A stretch of 64,000 nucleotides of DNA from Desertivirga brevis (GTDB lineage: Bacteria; Bacteroidota; Bacteroidia; Sphingobacteriales; Sphingobacteriaceae): assembly GCF_017355835.1 (NCBI RefSeq), contig NZ_JAFEWF010000001.1, positions 1,302,001 to 1,366,000 on the forward strand, given 5' to 3'. Under the pieces are notes generated by a model. That model was given only the letters and a program-made list of their open reading frames with translations, did no database searches and was not told the DNA's origin. Shown here piece by piece: positions 53,301-61,863 of this stretch. A program made the position numbers and the translations under genes. Within the stretch, counting starts at the first letter, position 1. Every line of letters starts with the position of its first letter.

Positions 53301-54224
53301 TCACGACATTGCTTCAGGGGCAGGGGGAGCAGAAGGCCTGGATTTATCTTCAGGCAAAGGAATAAATTCATGGTTATCCGTTGGCGGCAATAATATCCGA
53401 CCCTGCTTCCAATCCTCTTTGGCTTGTTCAATCCTTTCTTTCCTTGAGGAAACAAAATTCCACCAGATAAAGCGTTCGCCCAGGGGCTCTCCTCCTAATA
53501 ACATCAAGGTTGAAGGCTCTTTGGCAATGATTACCGGATCGACTCCCTTTGTATACACCAGCATTTGTCCCGGAAGATATATTTGTCCATTCACTTCAAT
53601 AGACCCTTTCGCCACGTATACGCCTCTCTCACTATGTTCAGGAGGCAAGCCAAAACGAGCATCCTTTTGCAACTCGACGTGAATGTAAAATAAAGGAGAA
53701 TGTGTTTTAACATCATTCTTAAGTCCGTAAGCGTTACCAGCAATCAGGCGCATCCAGACACCAGTGTCGGTAAATACGGGAAGCTGCTCTGGTTGATAAT
53801 TATTAAATGCCGGCGTACATTCCTCGTCTTTTTCCGGTAGTGCAACCCAAGTTTGAAGTAATTCCAATTTACCACTTGCAAGAACAGCAGGATCCTCAAA
53901 ACGTTCTGAATGAGATATTCCGCTTCCCGCCGTCATCCAGTTAACTTCTCCTGGCCGGATGATCTGTTCTACTCCAAGGCTGTCCCGATGGGTAACCTGG
54001 CCACCTAGCAAATAACTCACAGTAGACAAGCCAATGTGGGGATGAGGTAATACATCTATGGACGGCATCAGTTCCGGTGCTATATCAACAGGACCTGCAT
54101 GATCCATAAATATAAAGGGACCCACCATTCTTTTTAACCGGAAAGGTAGTATACGACGAACCTCCATTCCAGGAGCAATAGAAGCTTTACGGGCTTCGAT
54201 AACTATATCAAGCATAATACTCAA
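53301..54224 (-). CDS. pirin family protein
   Basis: 307-residue bicupin. The N-terminal cupin has the metal-binding pattern HPHIGLSTVSYLLGGQVTHRDSLG, with His residues about 56-60 and 80, and SGISHSERFED. Pirins bind Fe and may oxidise flavonols (quercetin 2,3-dioxygenase type) or regulate transcription. The C-terminal cupin is degenerate, as usual. The gene is isolated. Confidence 0.9.
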   Translation of the reverse strand: MSIMLDIVIEARKASIAPGMEVRRILPFRLKRMVGPFIFMDHAGPVDIAPELMPSIDVLPHPHIGLSTVSYLLGGQVTHRDSLGVEQIIRPGEVNWMTAGSGISHSERFEDPAVLASGKLELLQTWVALPEKDEECTPAFNNYQPEQLPVFTDTGVWMRLIAGNAYGLKNDVKTHSPLFYIHVELQKDARFGLPPEHSERGVYVAKGSIEVNGQIYLPGQMLVYTKGVDPVIIAKEPSTLMLLGGEPLGERFIWWNFVSSRKERIEQAKEDWKQGRILLPPTDNHEFIPLPEDKSRPSAPPAPEAMS

Positions 54225-54404
54225 TTTTAAAGTAAAGCTAATTACTACTTTTTGTCTACAATCTCAATTTTCGAAATAAAAAAAATCATAAACAGAGCGA
54301 CCTCTCCTAGTATTAACCTTCTCTTAACATAAATTTAAAACTACAGGGCTAGTTTTGTTGCATCTACTAAAGCATCTCTTTGGCTGGCTTTCAAGTATCG
54401 ATTT

Positions 54405-55628
54405 ATGCCACGTTTTTCATTTCAACAGCAGGTTTTAACAGGTTTTATAATTACTCTGCTTTTTATTTTTTCAGGAGCATTAACAGCCTATAACAGGATC
54501 CGGGAGCTCCAAAACGACAGCCGTGCTGTTGACCGGAGTCAGGAAGTACTGAAGTTTACCAACCAGGTTTTAATTAACATAGTTCAGGCAGAAAGTAGTG
54601 TAAGGGGTTTAACGGCGACAGGTGATAGCTATTACCTGGATGCTTATAATGAGAATTTAAGTAAAATAAACCCTTCAGTCGACCGCTTAAGGTTGCTAGT
54701 TGAGGACAATCCGGCCCAAATTAACCTTGTCGATTCTTTGAAACTTCAGGTGTCCCAGAAGCTATACGTAATGAGCAGAATTCTTTGGAGCATTAATTCG
54801 AAAGACTATGATAAGGCAAAAGCTGATCTCTTGTCTGATCGAACCATCGTCCATATTCAAGGCCTTATTGAAGCGATAAAATTCGAAGAAACTGTAGACC
54901 TTGCTGCAAAAAGAAAAGCCAGCGAAAAGAATGTTACGGAAACCTTAATCGTTTTTGTAATTGGCAGTGCGATTATTATAAGTCTATTCCTACTGATGTT
55001 TCAGTATATAAGGGCGAGCTTTAAAAAACGTAAGCAAGTAGAGGACAATCTACTCGAAACCAATCAGCAATTAAAAAACATCTCGGAGGAAAATAAAAGC
55101 CAGAACTGGCTGCTTAAAGGAAGCACGGTTATAGATGAGGCAATGAGAGGGAAAAGAGACCTTGGAGAGCTGTGTGACGCCATTATCAAAAGCGTTTGTT
55201 TATACACTAACGCTAGTATCGGTGCTATTTATACTTTGAATGAGAGGAATAATCTGCAGTTAATGTCAGGGTACGCCTTTGATTCTGACCATTACAATAT
55301 AGAAATAGCGACTGAAGACGGATTAGTAGGACGAGTGGCTACTGGTAAAGAGCAATTCATTCTTCACAACGTTCCTTCTGGATACCTCACAATTAAATCA
55401 GCTTTAGGGGAAAGTACGCCTCGCACAATGCTAATTCAACCGGTATTATTTGAAGGAGAACTTAAAGGTGTAATGGAGATAGGTTTTTTTGATATGCCCG
55501 AGACTACAGTAATATTTATTGAAAGAGTGTCGCATAATATCGCTGTAGCGATCAATAGTGTACAGGCAAGGTCGCAGTTTCAAACCCTTCTGGAGAATGC
55601 AGGTATGTTTGCAGAGGAAGCAATATAA
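54405..55628 (+). CDS. CHASE3-GAF sensor protein, no kinase domain
   Basis: 407 residues. One helix (about 10-30), a CHASE3 extracytoplasmic domain (about 35-180), a second helix (about 188-207), a coiled coil, then a GAF domain (about 245-395). The protein stops soon after the GAF, at a position where hybrid histidine kinases usually continue into a dimerisation and kinase domain. It could be a genuine stand-alone sensor or a truncated kinase. No kinase remnant was seen in the next 190 bp. A TAGTTTTG promoter-like box lies at 54349-54356. Confidence 0.8.
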   Translation: MPRFSFQQQVLTGFIITLLFIFSGALTAYNRIRELQNDSRAVDRSQEVLKFTNQVLINIVQAESSVRGLTATGDSYYLDAYNENLSKINPSVDRLRLLVEDNPAQINLVDSLKLQVSQKLYVMSRILWSINSKDYDKAKADLLSDRTIVHIQGLIEAIKFEETVDLAAKRKASEKNVTETLIVFVIGSAIIISLFLLMFQYIRASFKKRKQVEDNLLETNQQLKNISEENKSQNWLLKGSTVIDEAMRGKRDLGELCDAIIKSVCLYTNASIGAIYTLNERNNLQLMSGYAFDSDHYNIEIATEDGLVGRVATGKEQFILHNVPSGYLTIKSALGESTPRTMLIQPVLFEGELKGVMEIGFFDMPETTVIFIERVSHNIAVAINSVQARSQFQTLLENAGMFAEEAI

Positions 55629-55820
55629 AGAGCTAATGAATGTATAGAAAAATATACAAAGCAATATATATCAACAACTTATATCAAAAAACAAGAAACC
55701 CTTGATAACTTTTATCGTAAAGGATCACAATCAGAACACAACACACTTATATAAATATAAGGTGAAGTTTTTGATTGTGTAATTTTTTTAAGGGAGGTGA
55801 CCCCATGTTGCTTCCTTTTT

Positions 55821-56387
55821 TTATTCCGTTTCACCCCATCTGTAAGAAGGTAGGTCCAGACCGGCGAGATCCAGCACCCTGCTTACGACAGTAGAAGCTA
55901 GCTCTTCAATCGTTTTAGGTTTACTATAAAAAGAAGGTACAGCCGGACAAATGATTCCTCCCGCCTCTGTTAGAGTTTTAAGATTATTAATATGAATTAA
56001 ACTAAAAGGGGTATCTCTAACTACCAATATAAGTTTGCGTCTCTCCTTAAGGATAACATCGGCTGCCCGGGTGGTTAGATCATTGGAAATACCTGATGCA
56101 ATTCTTCCTAAGGTTCCCATAGAACATGGAATGATTATCATGGTATCATACTTAGCAGAACCGCTGGCAAAAGGAGCCATAAAATTGCTCTTTTCATAGA
56201 ACTTGAAGGGGTACTTCTTATAAGTAGCCTCGTCTAACTCAAATTCCCATACTTGTTTTGCGTTATCAGACATTACAACAGCTACCTGATCCAGCTGGTC
56301 TTCCAGGTTTACAAGCTTGTCAAGAAGCAGCTTTGCATAGATCGCCCCGCTAGCGCCTGTAACTGCTATAACTATTTTCCGTTTCAA
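55821..56387 (-). CDS. ubiX: flavin prenyltransferase UbiX
   Basis: 188-residue flavoprotein that makes prenylated FMN for UbiD-type decarboxylases. The N-terminal VTGASGAIYAKLLLDKL (about residue 9) binds FMN. PCSMGTLGRIASG and the LTRAADVILKERRKL block complete the family signature. No ubiD gene is in the window. Only 1 bp separates its start from the methyltransferase stop, so the pair is an operon. Confidence 0.93.
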   Translation of the reverse strand: MKRKIVIAVTGASGAIYAKLLLDKLVNLEDQLDQVAVVMSDNAKQVWEFELDEATYKKYPFKFYEKSNFMAPFASGSAKYDTMIIIPCSMGTLGRIASGISNDLTTRAADVILKERRKLILVVRDTPFSLIHINNLKTLTEAGGIICPAVPSFYSKPKTIEELASTVVSRVLDLAGLDLPSYRWGETE

Positions 56388-56388
56388 T

Positions 56389-57156
56389 TTAGAAGCCTCC
56401 TCTTTGTCTTACTGCTTCATACAAAATTATGCCAGCGGATACCGAAACATTGAGTGATGAAATTTCACCAAACATTGGGATCTTTGCCAGATGCTCAGAT
56501 ATCCTTATCAGTTCGTCTGATATTCCATCCTCTTCTGATCCCATCACAATGGCAGTAGGCATAGAATAGTCGGGAGTATAAAGGTATTCGTTTGTTTTCT
56601 CTGTGCATGCGACCAACTGAAGTCCCGACTCTTGCAGGAATTTTGCAGTTTTAAGCAAACTATCATGTCTACATACAGGAACCTTAAAGAGTGCCCCTGC
56701 AGACGTTTTTATAGCATCAGGATTTATCTGGGCAGATCCTTTAGATGGAACAATAATAGCATGGACGCCAGCACATTCGGCTGTACGGGCTATAGCTCCT
56801 AAATTTCTCACATCGGTAATGCCGTCTAAAAGCAGAATCAGAGGTGTCTCTCCCCTTTCATAGATCTCAGGAATAATGTTCTCAATTTTCTGGTAGGTGA
56901 CAGGAGAAATCACGCCTATAACTCCCTGATGATTCTTCGTTGTTATCCTGTTTAGTTTTTCAACCGGAACCAGTTGATAAGATATCGCCGTATCCTTTAA
57001 CAAGGCCTTCAGTTCAAGCAACAACCCGCCACCTAAACCTCGTTGAACATAAATAGCTTCGATATCCTTCCCACTTTTTATTGCTTCAATAACTGCGCGG
57101 ATACCAAACACCATTTGGTTTGCTTCTTTTTTTGGCCTCTGAGGATGATTAATCAT
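56389..57156 (-). CDS. rlmB: 23S rRNA (guanosine-2'-O)-methyltransferase RlmB-like
   Basis: 255-residue SPOUT methyltransferase of the TrmH/RlmB group. The substrate-binding L30e-like domain precedes the knotted domain, whose motifs are LLDGITDVRNLGAIARTAECAG (about residue 105), IVMGSEEDGIS and SLNVSVSAGIILYEA. It methylates the 2'-OH of a guanosine in 23S rRNA. First gene of the two-gene minus operon with ubiX. Confidence 0.9.
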   Translation of the reverse strand: MINHPQRPKKEANQMVFGIRAVIEAIKSGKDIEAIYVQRGLGGGLLLELKALLKDTAISYQLVPVEKLNRITTKNHQGVIGVISPVTYQKIENIIPEIYERGETPLILLLDGITDVRNLGAIARTAECAGVHAIIVPSKGSAQINPDAIKTSAGALFKVPVCRHDSLLKTAKFLQESGLQLVACTEKTNEYLYTPDYSMPTAIVMGSEEDGISDELIRISEHLAKIPMFGEISSLNVSVSAGIILYEAVRQRGGF

Positions 57157-57434
57157 TTAAAAAATTTTTGGCCACAAAGTACTGATATTTTTTTCTGAAA
57201 GTCTAATTGTTTTATTGAGATAAGTAATTGTTTTTTAGCAGCCTCAACGAGATCGCTTCGCTAAGTTTTTAAGGTCAGAACCTTCAGGCAACTTTCATCC
57301 TCCGTTGGTGCGTTTCTGCTCATGAAGGTATGTCTTTCTAATTGTCAGTTAAGAGACAGTAATTTATTGCATTATTAACATGAATAAAAGTTATTAACAC
57401 TGCTTCACAGATTGTAGTTCATTGCTTTTCTGCT

Positions 57435-57488
57435 ATATCCACACCTTATCCACATATAAATGTTAAAACAAAGAGGATTTTTTCCACA
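57435..57488. promoter_or_regulatory. DnaA-box cluster upstream of dnaB
   Basis: A perfect TTATCCACA (57446-57454), flanked by ATATCCACA (57435-57443) and TTTTCCACA (57480-57488), each one base off the consensus. They lie in an AT-rich divergent intergenic region (57157-57563) that holds no gene. The perfect box is 109 bp before the dnaB ATG. A TAACTTTG box (57552-57559) is immediately before the ATG. The cluster may regulate dnaB or mark a replication origin. Confidence 0.5.
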
Positions 57489-57563
57489 CAATTTATAGGT
57501 GGCAAATTAGCCCTGTTCACAAAGTCTTTTCGGAGTAGAGCCGCTTATGTTTAACTTTGTAGA

Positions 57564-59147
57564 ATGAGTTCGGACAAGGATACCAATTACAATTCTTCAA
57601 AGAGAGCAGGCACGGGAAATGATCGTAGAGCACGCCTGACGACAATAGCCAGTGGTATGGGAAAGCTTCCTCCACAAGCTATCGACCTGGAAGAAGCAGT
57701 ACTAGGAGCATTAATGCTGGAGAAGGATGCTCTCTCTGCGGTAATTGACATTTTAAAGCCTGAAGTTTTTTATAAAGATAGTCACCAGAAGATCTTCGCT
57801 GCAATCCATCAGCTTTTTCAGAAATCGTCGCCCATTGATATTCTAACTGTTACTTCCCAATTACGGAATCAGGGAGAACTGGAACTGATCGGTGGTGCTT
57901 ATTATATCACAGAGCTTACCAACCGTGTAGTTTCTGCTGCAAATATTGAATATCACGCACGGATCATTTCTCAAAAGTACATTCAGCGAGAACTGATAAG
58001 GATTTCTTCCGAAATCATCACTAATGCTTACGAAGACACGACGGACATTTTTGATCTTCTGGATCATGCCGAAAAAAACTTATTCGACATTGCACAGAAT
58101 AACCTTCGTCGTGATTCACGTAAAATGGATGACATTGTAAGGGAATCACTTGAGGCTCTTGAGAAACTTCGCGATAAAACTGATGGACTAACAGGTATTC
58201 CTTCCGGCTTCACCGGCCTCGACCGGGTAACTTCCGGATGGCAGCCCTCTGACCTTGTGATCATTGCAGCCCGTCCAGCGATGGGTAAAACAGCCTTCGT
58301 TTTAAGTTGTGCCCGTAATGCTGCCGTACAATTTGGGAAGCCTGTAGTAGTTTTCTCTCTGGAAATGTCCTCGGTACAGTTGGTAAATCGTCTTATATCC
58401 GGTGAAGCTGAGATTGAGCAGGAGAAACTCCGTAAAGGAAATCTTGCAGAATGGGAATGGCAGCAATTGCATTCTAAGATAGGAAATCTTACAGAAGCCC
58501 CTTTATTTATTGACGATACCCCTGCTCTTAATATTTTCGAATTCAGGGCAAAATGCCGGCGTTTAAAAGCACAGTATGACATTCAATTAATCATCATTGA
58601 CTACCTTCAGTTAATGCATGGTAAAGCGGAAGGAAAAGGCGGAGGAAACCGTGAGCAGGAAATTGGTAGTATTTCCCGTGCCCTGAAATCTGTAGCAAAA
58701 GAGTTGAACGTTGCGGTTCTGGCACTTTCTCAGTTAAGTCGTGCCGTTGAAAGCCGTCCCGGTGCCAGTAAGAAACCAATGCTTTCCGACTTACGTGAAT
58801 CTGGATCTATTGAGCAGGATGCCGATATGGTACTTTTCCTATTCCGTCCGGAATATTACGGATTAACGGAGGATGAAGAAGGTAGATCTACAGCAGGTGT
58901 GGGTGAGGTAATCATCGCGAAACACCGTCATGGTGAGACCGGGACTGTTCCACTTCGATTCATTGGTAAGTATGTTAAGTTTGCCGACCTGGAGGAAGAT
59001 TTCGGAGGCGGAATGCCAGGAACAATAGGGGGAAGCGGAGCGCCTGCAAATCCTTTTGCCGGAATGGCTCCGTCTGAAGATTTCGACAAACCCTTCATTA
59101 TTCGTCCTTCTCGTATGGATGAAATGGATGAAGAACCGCCATTTTAA
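57564..59147 (+). CDS. dnaB: replicative DNA helicase DnaB
   Basis: 527-residue hexameric replicative helicase. The N-terminal DnaB domain (about 35-140) begins LPPQAIDLEEAVLGALML. The RecA-like core has Walker A (AARPAMGKTAF, about residue 235), IIIDYLQLM (Walker B) and the LSQLSRAVESRPG arginine-bearing region. The C-terminal tail has a Gly-rich GGGMPGTIGGSGAP linker and acidic end. No intein is present; this gene often hosts one. Stand-alone, with DnaA boxes upstream. Confidence 0.96.
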   Translation: MSSDKDTNYNSSKRAGTGNDRRARLTTIASGMGKLPPQAIDLEEAVLGALMLEKDALSAVIDILKPEVFYKDSHQKIFAAIHQLFQKSSPIDILTVTSQLRNQGELELIGGAYYITELTNRVVSAANIEYHARIISQKYIQRELIRISSEIITNAYEDTTDIFDLLDHAEKNLFDIAQNNLRRDSRKMDDIVRESLEALEKLRDKTDGLTGIPSGFTGLDRVTSGWQPSDLVIIAARPAMGKTAFVLSCARNAAVQFGKPVVVFSLEMSSVQLVNRLISGEAEIEQEKLRKGNLAEWEWQQLHSKIGNLTEAPLFIDDTPALNIFEFRAKCRRLKAQYDIQLIIIDYLQLMHGKAEGKGGGNREQEIGSISRALKSVAKELNVAVLALSQLSRAVESRPGASKKPMLSDLRESGSIEQDADMVLFLFRPEYYGLTEDEEGRSTAGVGEVIIAKHRHGETGTVPLRFIGKYVKFADLEEDFGGGMPGTIGGSGAPANPFAGMAPSEDFDKPFIIRPSRMDEMDEEPPF

Positions 59148-59156
59148 TTAATAGGA

Positions 59157-59196
59157 ACCCACCAGCTCTTCTGATATCGAAGAAGGGCTGATGGGT
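59157..59196. terminator. hairpin after dnaB
   Basis: ACCCACCAGC and GCTGATGGGT arms with an inner CTTC/GAAG pairing; between converging dnaB and chrA. Confidence 0.65.
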
Positions 59197-59214
59197 ATTT
59201 AGACTACACCTTAA

Positions 59215-60414
59215 CTAAAAATATATTCCCAGTATTAAACCAGCAATAATTAGAATTGGAGTACTTACCCTTGTATAATTTAATACAAGGAATGTTGATA
59301 CTACAATTCCAATGGACATGGGATTTAAACCCAAAGGCTGAAGCAGGAAAATAAAAGCTGCCACAATGAAGCCTACCGCTACGGCGTTGATCCCTGACAG
59401 AGATTTCTTAATTCGTCCTATCTTTTTCAAGTCGTTCCAAAAAGGCACAAAAAATAGCACTAATATAAAACCAGGAAGATTAATACCTAAGGTTGCCACC
59501 AGGCTTCCTATAATCTGCCCACCTATACTTTCGCCGGCATTTTTCATCGTCATTGAACCTAAAAAGGATGTGAATGAAAATGTAGGCCCTGGCAAAGCCT
59601 GCTGGATAGCATAGCCAGTTAAAAACTCATTTGCTGTTAAATAATGCTTCATCTCCACAAACTCCGTGAACATCAGGGGAACAAGTACATGCCCTCCTCC
59701 AAATATCAAAGCTCCATTACGATAGAAGTTTTCAAACAAACGGATAGGCAAACTAAATGGAGATGTTTTGTTGATTATGGCACCAAGGATGGCAAACAGC
59801 AACAGGATTCCCAGAAAGTATAGCACTTTGTTCTTATTGATACTTGAAAATAGCTTCACCCGGATCTCTGTTTCTTCGGCACTGGCCTCTGTAGCCGATG
59901 ATATGATCCCTCCCATCAAGATAAGCATCGGGAAAACGTAAGCATTCTTAAGTATAAGCGTTACAATAACTGCGGCGATGGCTAACCATAGAGATACCTT
60001 TGATTTTATAACTGTTTGAGCGAGAGAATAGGCTGCAAACCCTACTATCCCAACAGCAATAGGCTTAACATAAGTTAGAATATGACTAAACCGGCCGTTT
60101 TCACCCAGCTGCTCATAAAAAATAGCAATGAGGGACAGAGCAGCTGCAGAAGGTGTGATCCAAATAAAAAATGTAAGAATAGACAACCATACCCCTCCTA
60201 CTTTGTAGGCGATACCGATCAAGGTTTGGGTTGAGGAAGGGCCTGGAAGAACCTGAGTCAGAGCATTTAGCTCCAATAACTCCTCCTCCGTTATATAGTG
60301 CCTCCTCTTTACAAAATCTTTCAACATAATGCCGATGTGAGCCTGCGCTCCTCCGAATGCAGTAAGCGTGAACAGGGTAGCATCGCGTATAAAAAGAAAC
60401 TGCTTTGCTGTCAC
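59215..60414 (-). CDS. chrA: chromate transporter ChrA
   Basis: 399-residue, two-domain CHR transporter: two homologous halves of about six helices each, the long form. The FGGAQAHIGIMLKDF motif of the first half and FGGGHVLVPLM of the second are the CHR signatures, and LPGPSSTQTLIG / LPGPTFSFTSFLG are the paired PGP blocks. It probably exports chromate or a related oxyanion. The start codon TTG/ATG overlap with the TPR gene is 1 bp. Confidence 0.92.
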   Translation of the reverse strand: MTAKQFLFIRDATLFTLTAFGGAQAHIGIMLKDFVKRRHYITEEELLELNALTQVLPGPSSTQTLIGIAYKVGGVWLSILTFFIWITPSAAALSLIAIFYEQLGENGRFSHILTYVKPIAVGIVGFAAYSLAQTVIKSKVSLWLAIAAVIVTLILKNAYVFPMLILMGGIISSATEASAEETEIRVKLFSSINKNKVLYFLGILLLFAILGAIINKTSPFSLPIRLFENFYRNGALIFGGGHVLVPLMFTEFVEMKHYLTANEFLTGYAIQQALPGPTFSFTSFLGSMTMKNAGESIGGQIIGSLVATLGINLPGFILVLFFVPFWNDLKKIGRIKKSLSGINAVAVGFIVAAFIFLLQPLGLNPMSIGIVVSTFLVLNYTRVSTPILIIAGLILGIYF

Positions 60415-60749
60415 TAGTCGTCTTCGTAATCCAGGCCCATTGCAGAATTATAGACTGTTTGCAGTTCACTTAGCGCATGATTATCACGTACGGCTCTCGC
60501 AACCTGCATACCTTTCTGGTAAGTAATTATAGCATCGTCTTTGCGGCCCAACTTTTCATAGAGCCTTCCCAGGTGGTAATATGTGCCCACATAGTTTTCG
60601 TGATTCACTTTCAAATCCTCGAAATAGCTTAGCGCTTTTTCGGTGTCATTTGCAGATAAATACTCTGTAGCCAATGCATATTTCAGGAATGGATCATTGG
60701 GTTCATTTCGAAGGAACTCTTGTAACTTCTCTAAACGATTTACACTCAT
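60414..60749 (-). CDS. small TPR protein
   Basis: 111 residues with about two tetratricopeptide repeats (VGTYYHLGRLYEKLGRKDDAI is a clear one). Cytosolic scaffold of unknown partners. Its stop overlaps the chrA start by 1 bp. Confidence 0.8.
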   Translation of the reverse strand: MSVNRLEKLQEFLRNEPNDPFLKYALATEYLSANDTEKALSYFEDLKVNHENYVGTYYHLGRLYEKLGRKDDAIITYQKGMQVARAVRDNHALSELQTVYNSAMGLDYEDD

Positions 60750-60838
60750 TTGCTGTATTTCAATAAAAAAGGCCTTTTAAAGCCCGCTTTTCAATGGTTA
60801 GGCAAAGTACTATAATTTTTATATTTTGTACAGTTAAA

Positions 60839-60867
60839 TTTCAAAGGCAAAATTTTCCGTAAGTTTG
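60839..60867 (+). promoter_or_regulatory. promoter-like element, long leader of the nuclease gene
   Basis: TAAGTTTG (60860-60867) with TTTC about 17 bases upstream fits the Bacteroidota promoter pattern. It would give a 5' leader of roughly 320 nt before the gene at 61193; 60750-61192 has no gene. A separate small RNA is also possible. Confidence 0.4.
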
Positions 60868-61192
60868 CAAAAAATACGGGGTATGAAACATCTGCCTTTT
60901 AATTTTTTAATGTAATTGTGCATCAGGATTTGCAGGATCATTACCAAGAGGGATAGAATGAAACTGGAAATCGCTGCAAACTGATGTTAAATTTGTTAAG
61001 TAATGCTTCCTTAGTTTAAACAAAGGTTAGCTGAAAATCAAATGTGACACCCATTACAAAAAATAAAAACTAAATATCAGTTACGGGATTTAGGAATAAT
61101 AAGTGGTGACACATTTATAAGTGGTTCCAAAATTGATAGAAAATTAAAGAATTAAAAGCAACAGGTTAAAGCCGTGAAGGCTTAAAACTATC

Positions 61193-61789
61193 ATGAAGAA
61201 AATAAAATTAGACATAGTAGGTTTATCATATAGTCAAACACAATCCGGAGCTTATGCCCTGGTTCTAGGTGAAGTAAATGGAAGAAGACGTCTACCTATT
61301 ATTATTGGTGGATTTGAGGCACAGGCTATTGCAATCGAAATTGAAAAGATGACCCCAAGTCGTCCCTTAACTCACGATCTTTTTAAATCCTTTGCTCAAT
61401 CTTTTAATATCAATATTGAAGAAGTAATCATCTATAATCTTGTAGATGGCATTTTCTATGCTAAACTGATTTGTAACGACGGCAAGAAAACCACTGAAAT
61501 TGATGCCCGTACTTCTGACGCCATTGCATTGGCAGTACGCTTTGAATGTCCTATACATACTTATGAATTTATTTTAGCCACTGCTGGAATAATGATAGAA
61601 GGTAACGACTTCGTATTCCTTGAAAACATCGAATCACCAACTGAAGAAAAATCACCTAGCTCCCAAGGAAGTTACGCTTCATTAACAGACGATGAATTGA
61701 AAGAGAAGCTGCAACAAGCGCTTGCGGAAGAAGCTTACGAGAAAGCCGCAAGTATAAGAGACGAACTGACTAAACGCAACGCATTATAA
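61193..61789 (+). CDS. bifunctional nuclease family protein with UVR motif
   Basis: 198 residues. The N-terminal ~135 are the BFN (DUF151) domain, with LPIIIGGFEAQAIAIEIE and DARTSDAIALAVR as signatures; plant homologues have nuclease activity. The C-terminal ~35 residues form a UVR (UvrB/C-interacting) helical hairpin: LKEKLQQALAEEAYEKAASIRDEL. The role may lie in nucleic acid handling or stress. Followed by nupC after 74 bp. Confidence 0.9.
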   Translation: MKKIKLDIVGLSYSQTQSGAYALVLGEVNGRRRLPIIIGGFEAQAIAIEIEKMTPSRPLTHDLFKSFAQSFNINIEEVIIYNLVDGIFYAKLICNDGKKTTEIDARTSDAIALAVRFECPIHTYEFILATAGIMIEGNDFVFLENIESPTEEKSPSSQGSYASLTDDELKEKLQQALAEEAYEKAASIRDELTKRNAL

Positions 61790-61863
61790 AAATTCAAACA
61801 ATATAGATTAAACCCGAACCTTTTCCATACTTTCACGCTACACATTAATTATTTGTTCAATTC

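Noticed and set aside
57564..59147. Intein in dnaB
   Set aside because: Motifs run uninterrupted and the length is normal.
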